Below, piece after piece: positions 8,372 to 10,749 of a stretch of DNA of 10,749 nt. The position numbers were made by a program, and so were the translations under genes. The stretch is from assembly GCA_002751075.1 (NCBI GenBank), contig NAOQ01000935.1:1-10749 (forward strand), in the 5' to 3' direction. Source of the DNA: Ichthyophonus hoferi. Lineage: Eukaryota; Opisthokonta; Ichthyosporea; Ichthyophonida; Ichthyophonidae. Under the pieces are notes generated by a model. It saw only the letters and a program-made list of their open reading frames with translations. It did not search any database and was not told where the DNA came from. The first letter of the stretch is position 1. The number at the start of each line of letters is the position of its first letter.

Positions 8372-8618
8372 ATTATCAAACACGCATTACCAAATATTTC
8401 GGGAGACAGATCGAAGATTTGATCCACTTTTAATGTTTATTAAATAGAAGATGCCCCAGGCACTTCATTTTTACTATGATACAGACATTATCAAGCACGC
8501 ATTGTCAAATACTTTGAAAAATTGATCGAAGGTATAATCCATTTTAAATGATTATTAAATAGAAGATGTCCCAGACAGTTCAGCATTTTTACTAATCACA
8601 CATTTATATGATACTGAA
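8372..8618. repeat. Diverged two-copy tandem repeat, units 115 and about 132 bases
   Basis: Unit one (8372-8486) and unit two (about 8487-8618) share ATTATCAA-CACGCATT, GATCGAAG, TATTAAATAGAAGATG, CCCAG and TTTTTACTA in the same order. Identity is roughly three quarters by eye. Unit two has an extra segment of about 14 bases before TATGATACTGA. It lies just downstream of the minus-strand gene, probably in or near its 3' UTR. Confidence 0.85.
8436..8441 (-). terminator. Candidate AATAAA poly(A) signal for the minus-strand gene
   Basis: AATAAA on the minus strand lies about 226 bases beyond the proposed TAG at 8667-8669, inside the first tandem unit. The matching place in the other unit reads AATAAT. 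It is the only exact AATAAA found on this strand between 8430 and 8667. Confidence 0.4.
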
Positions 8619-8666
8619 GTCATGGGCCATACGGTTCCTAAGTTTGAATAAACTTGTGCAATAATT

Positions 8667-8813
8667 CTACCACGCGCCCTGTTGGGATCCATATGATATA
8701 TTAGTTATAAGTTCATAAGTAGATGCAGGAGGATAGCAAACATGCCCCAAGTTTATATGCAGAAATTGGTCAAGCGAGGTGGTTTTGATAAAAGTAACTA
8801 CGGAAAGGTTTGT
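8667..8813 (-). CDS. Possible last exon of the repeat-protein gene
   Basis: After a 67-base intron (GTAAGT, TTACTAATT branch candidate, TTATCAG) the frame continues for 48 codons, TNLSVVTFIKTTSLDQF through GSQQGAW, then TAG. The tail has no Cna-B pattern, hydrophobic anchor or known sorting motif. The splice signals are good but nothing supports the protein. If the intron is kept, translation instead ends at TGA 8770-8772 with a 36-residue tail that includes FHTIFLLIKL. A second acceptor (CCCAACAG) lies just before GGC GCG TGG TAG. Confidence 0.45.
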   Translation of the reverse strand, partial: TNLSVVTFIKTTSLDQFLHINLGHVCYPPASTYELITNISYGSQQGAW

Positions 8814-10749
8814 CTGATAATTTAATTAGTAAGAAAATGGTGTGAAATGTCGTGGAAAAAAGGGGGACAGGTATACTTACATAGTCGATAATATATGCGA
8901 ATTCAATGTCTTTAACAGTTTCACCAGAAGTAACGGTTACAGAAGCCTGTCCATCAACACCAACAACGTTGTCGTTCTTTCCGGCAGTATGACCTCTAGG
9001 CGTATCTACCTTAACAATGTACTTGCCGGGAGCCACATCTAAGAATTTATAGAAACCACGCATATCTGTGGTAGTAGTAGAAATGATGGCGGTTCCGGTA
9101 GAGTCATAGAGGGTAACCTTAACATTCATAAGACCGTAATCACCATACTCGAACGCATCACCAGGGTAATCGTCGTGCCAAACACGGCCTTCAATTTTAC
9201 CGGGTGGAACTGACTCCTTGATAAAAACGATATCGGCATCAGTGGTGGTCTTTTTACTCACCACAGTAACTTCAGCCTATTGGTAGAGGAATATTCAGAT
9301 GATTAGTAAATAAGTCACATACCTTAATACATTCCAGGTGTTATAAAATACTAGTAGCTAACACATATATTAAGCTTACCAATATATCCAATTAAAAAAA
9401 AAAAGCGATATATGATCGAAAGTACTTTAATGCATTCCAAGTGTTATAAAATAACAGTAGCTAACAAACATGTTAAGTTTACCAATATATCTAATTAAAT
9501 ATATATATATATGATAAAAAGTACACACCTCAGGCTTTCCAGACGCTGGGACAAGACCAGAGGGCACAGTGGTGGTATCTACACGAACGATATATGTGCC
9601 GGGGTTTACCATGGTGAATATGTACAACCCCTTTTCATCAGTCTTAGTAGTAGCTACATCCTTGTTGTCACTATCCACAAGGTTGACAACTACATTAGGC
9701 AGTACTATATCATTATCATCGCGGATGGTATTTTTATTGGAATCCTGTGTAAGTAGGTGCAACAGTGTTGTTAGGAACATTGTGGTATACCTTTGTCATT
9801 ATCAAGTCCTTGAAAGCCCACAGGAAAAAATTAAATGTAGATAATAGTTATCCAGACATAACTATTTATATATATATACACACTTTGATAATAAAACCAT
9901 TGAAAGATAAACTATAAGATAAAGGAGATGTGAAAAACTAACCTCAAATACATAAGCCCTGATGGTGCCAACGGAAACCACAAAACAGAAATCCCCGTTG
10001 GTGAAATGTTCCCCAGCAGCGAGGACGACGGTAAACTTTCCATCTTTGCGCAAAGGCTTTATGCCCTTGGGTACAGTGGCTAAATCCACCTTAACAGTGT
10101 AGAGCCCTGGAGTTATGTTTGTGAACCCATATTTGCCGTTGTCATCGGTCTTGGTGGTAGCCACAATGTTACCATCAGAATCCAACAGATTAACAGTCAC
10201 CCCCGAAAGAACCTTATCACCGCCATCGAATTTATCATTGCCATTATTGTCAATAAATACAGTGTTGGGACCAATGGAAGCAGAGTCAGTCTTATATTTA
10301 AAGTCAATTTCAGCAATCTCATCCCACTTAACAGTAACAGTGGCTTTACCATCGCTACCATCAGCGGAAACAATACCAGCAGGGAGGGTAGATTTTTCAA
10401 CTGTGACAGTATAGGTTCCTGCATTGACCTTGGGGAAGACATAGTCTCCACTGGCATCAGTCTTGGTGATAGCAATTTCTTTTCCAGTCGAGTCGGTGAG
10501 AATAACAGTTACATTACCCAGAGGAGCGTCATCCTTAGTAATAGTGCCACAGATCTCAGATTTAGGACGTGGTTTAAGACAGAAGGAAGCCTGGGCACCT
10601 GCAAAGGTCTGGCCAGGTTGGAGGGTGACAATAAACTGCTCACGTTGAGGAGTGGTATTAGCTGGGATAGTGGTAATATTAAGACGAACAGTATAAGTGC
10701 CTGGAACAAGGTCTTTGAATTCGTAGTTACCGTTGGCATCAGTCATTGT
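8667..10749 (-). CDS. Cna-B / SdrD-B-like repeat protein (colossin/adhesin-like), 3' part, 5' end outside window
   Basis: Joined exons on the minus strand are 10749-9943, 9744-9529, 9276-8881 and, less surely, 8813-8667. They encode 473 firm residues plus a doubtful 48-residue tail. Five tandem beta-sandwich repeats of about 90-110 residues are visible: residues 1-60 (partial), 63-154, 157-258, 261-365 and 367-473. Each shows V.VTL.DS.G, then TTKTD.NG.Y.F, then PGTY.V.VD, the Cna-B/SdrD-B pattern. Acidic loops such as FIDNNGNDKFDGGD resemble SdrD calcium sites. Such repeats form stiff stalks in bacterial adhesins and in Dictyostelium colossins, so an extracellular or surface role is inferred. 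The signal peptide would lie outside the window. No membrane anchor is evident at the proposed C-terminus. Confidence 0.88.
8881..9276 (-). CDS. Repeat-protein exon, end of domain four and whole domain five
   Basis: Its 132 codons start AEVTVVSKKTTTDADIV, the last strand of domain four. Domain five runs from GKIEGRVWHDD through KVTLYDSTG, TTTTDMRGFYKF, APGKYIVKVDTP and VTVTSGETVKDIEFAYIIDY. The acceptor is ACCAATAG; the strong donor GTAAGT follows TAT at 8881. The chain stays open past the donor. Confidence 0.9.
9320..9526 (-). repeat. Tandem duplication of 103-base units filling an intron, beginning at the donor
   Basis: Units at about 9423-9526 and 9320-9422 share GATATATTGGTAA.CTTAA, GTTAGCTACT, TATTTTATAACAC and TGGAATG.ATTAA on the minus strand, near 85% identical by eye. 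On the minus strand the first unit starts at the splice donor (GTGTGTACTTTTTATC). The later boundaries keep look-alikes (AAAGTACTTTCGATC and AAGGTATGTGACTT). An A11 run lies at 9394-9404. Confidence 0.88.
9529..9744 (-). CDS. Repeat-protein exon, core of fourth visible domain
   Basis: Its 72 codons read DSNKNTIRDDNDIVLPNVVV through TTKTDEKGLYIFT, NPGTYIVRVD and SGKPE. This is the same order as domain three (DSDGNIVATTKTDDNGKYGF). The acceptor is CACAG, the donor GTGTGT after GAG. An ATG at 9780 within the preceding intron is not needed as a start. Confidence 0.9.
9745..9942 (-). other. Intron of 198 bases in the repeat-protein gene
   Basis: GTTAGT to CTTACACAG on the minus strand. It cuts the first acidic loop of a domain. 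Apart from a short TA run (9868-9880), nothing else is seen. Confidence 0.85.
9943..10749 (-). CDS. Repeat-protein exon with three and a bit Cna-B-like domains
   Basis: The exon is open through the window edge for 269 codons; the ATG near 10746 is internal (TMTDANGNYEF is mid-domain), so it is not the gene start. It covers a cut domain, two whole ones and the first strand of the next (VGTIRAYVFE). Cysteines are few. It ends in GAG followed by GTTAGT. Homology across the junction (YVFE-DSNKN) matches VFIDNNGN in the preceding repeat. Confidence 0.9.

Larger units (their letters stand above)
7651..8666. other. Convergent intergenic region, about 1 kb
   Basis: It separates the 3' ends of two converging genes. 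It holds the aminopeptidase poly(A) signal, an unassigned open frame at 8047-8262, a two-copy tandem repeat at 8372-8618 and a minus-strand AATAAA. Positions 7700-8040 are AT- and GT-rich with no gene seen. Confidence 0.8.

Noticed and set aside
7651-8666. Transposon or retroelement in the intergenic gap
   Set aside because: No terminal inverted repeats, target-site duplications, transposase or reverse transcriptase motifs were seen; the only repeats are the local tandem pair.
8742-8808. Plus-strand ATG frame MPQVYMQKLVKRGG followed by a GT, resembling a first exon
   Set aside because: It lies opposite the likely last exon of the repeat-protein gene, its donor (GTTTGT) is poor, and no downstream partner exon exists on the plus strand.
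10115-10648. Plus-strand and second minus-frame open frames across the repeat domains
   Set aside because: They are shadows of the Cna-B-like coding frame; none shows the repeat pattern or domain logic.

Overview
The window is nuclear DNA from an intron-rich eukaryote. Two protein genes converge on a gap of about 1 kb. All 21 complete introns inferred here are GT-AG. Donors are mostly GTATGT, GTAAGT or GTACGT, and several introns carry a TACTAAC-like branch site near the acceptor. Introns are AT-rich, mostly 200-500 bases long and full of simple repeats; exons are clearly richer in G+C. The aminopeptidase has fungal-looking stretches ([24 protein letters not shown]), which with the TACTAAC sites suggests an early-diverging fungus or another unicellular opisthokont. 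The Cna-B-like repeats of the second gene recall amoebozoan colossins, so Amoebozoa remain possible. The lineage cannot be fixed from the sequence alone.

Positions 88-7650, plus strand: the last 19 exons of an M1-family zinc aminopeptidase of the puromycin-sensitive / yeast Ape2 type. They encode 653 residues plus a TAA stop. The first 200 or so residues lie upstream of the window. The GAMEN motif, HEFAH-x18-E zinc site and catalytic Tyr are all intact. The exons were joined by matching protein similarity, splice consensus and phase; every junction closes in frame.

Positions 7651-8666: intergenic. This holds a poly(A) signal for the aminopeptidase, an unassigned hydrophobic open frame (8047-8262) and a diverged two-copy tandem repeat (8372-8618) with a possible poly(A) signal for the opposite gene.

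Positions 8667-10749, minus strand: the 3' part of a gene for a protein made of tandem Cna-B / SdrD-B-like beta-sandwich repeats. Five repeats are visible, the first one cut by the window edge. It is probably a secreted or surface protein of the colossin/adhesin kind. Its last exon is uncertain.

The two genes show no functional link. The most unusual structural feature is three diverged two-copy tandem duplications with units of about 98-132 bases within 5 kb. One copies an exon end together with its splice donor, and another starts at a splice donor. No transposon, viral remnant, tRNA, rRNA or CRISPR array was seen.
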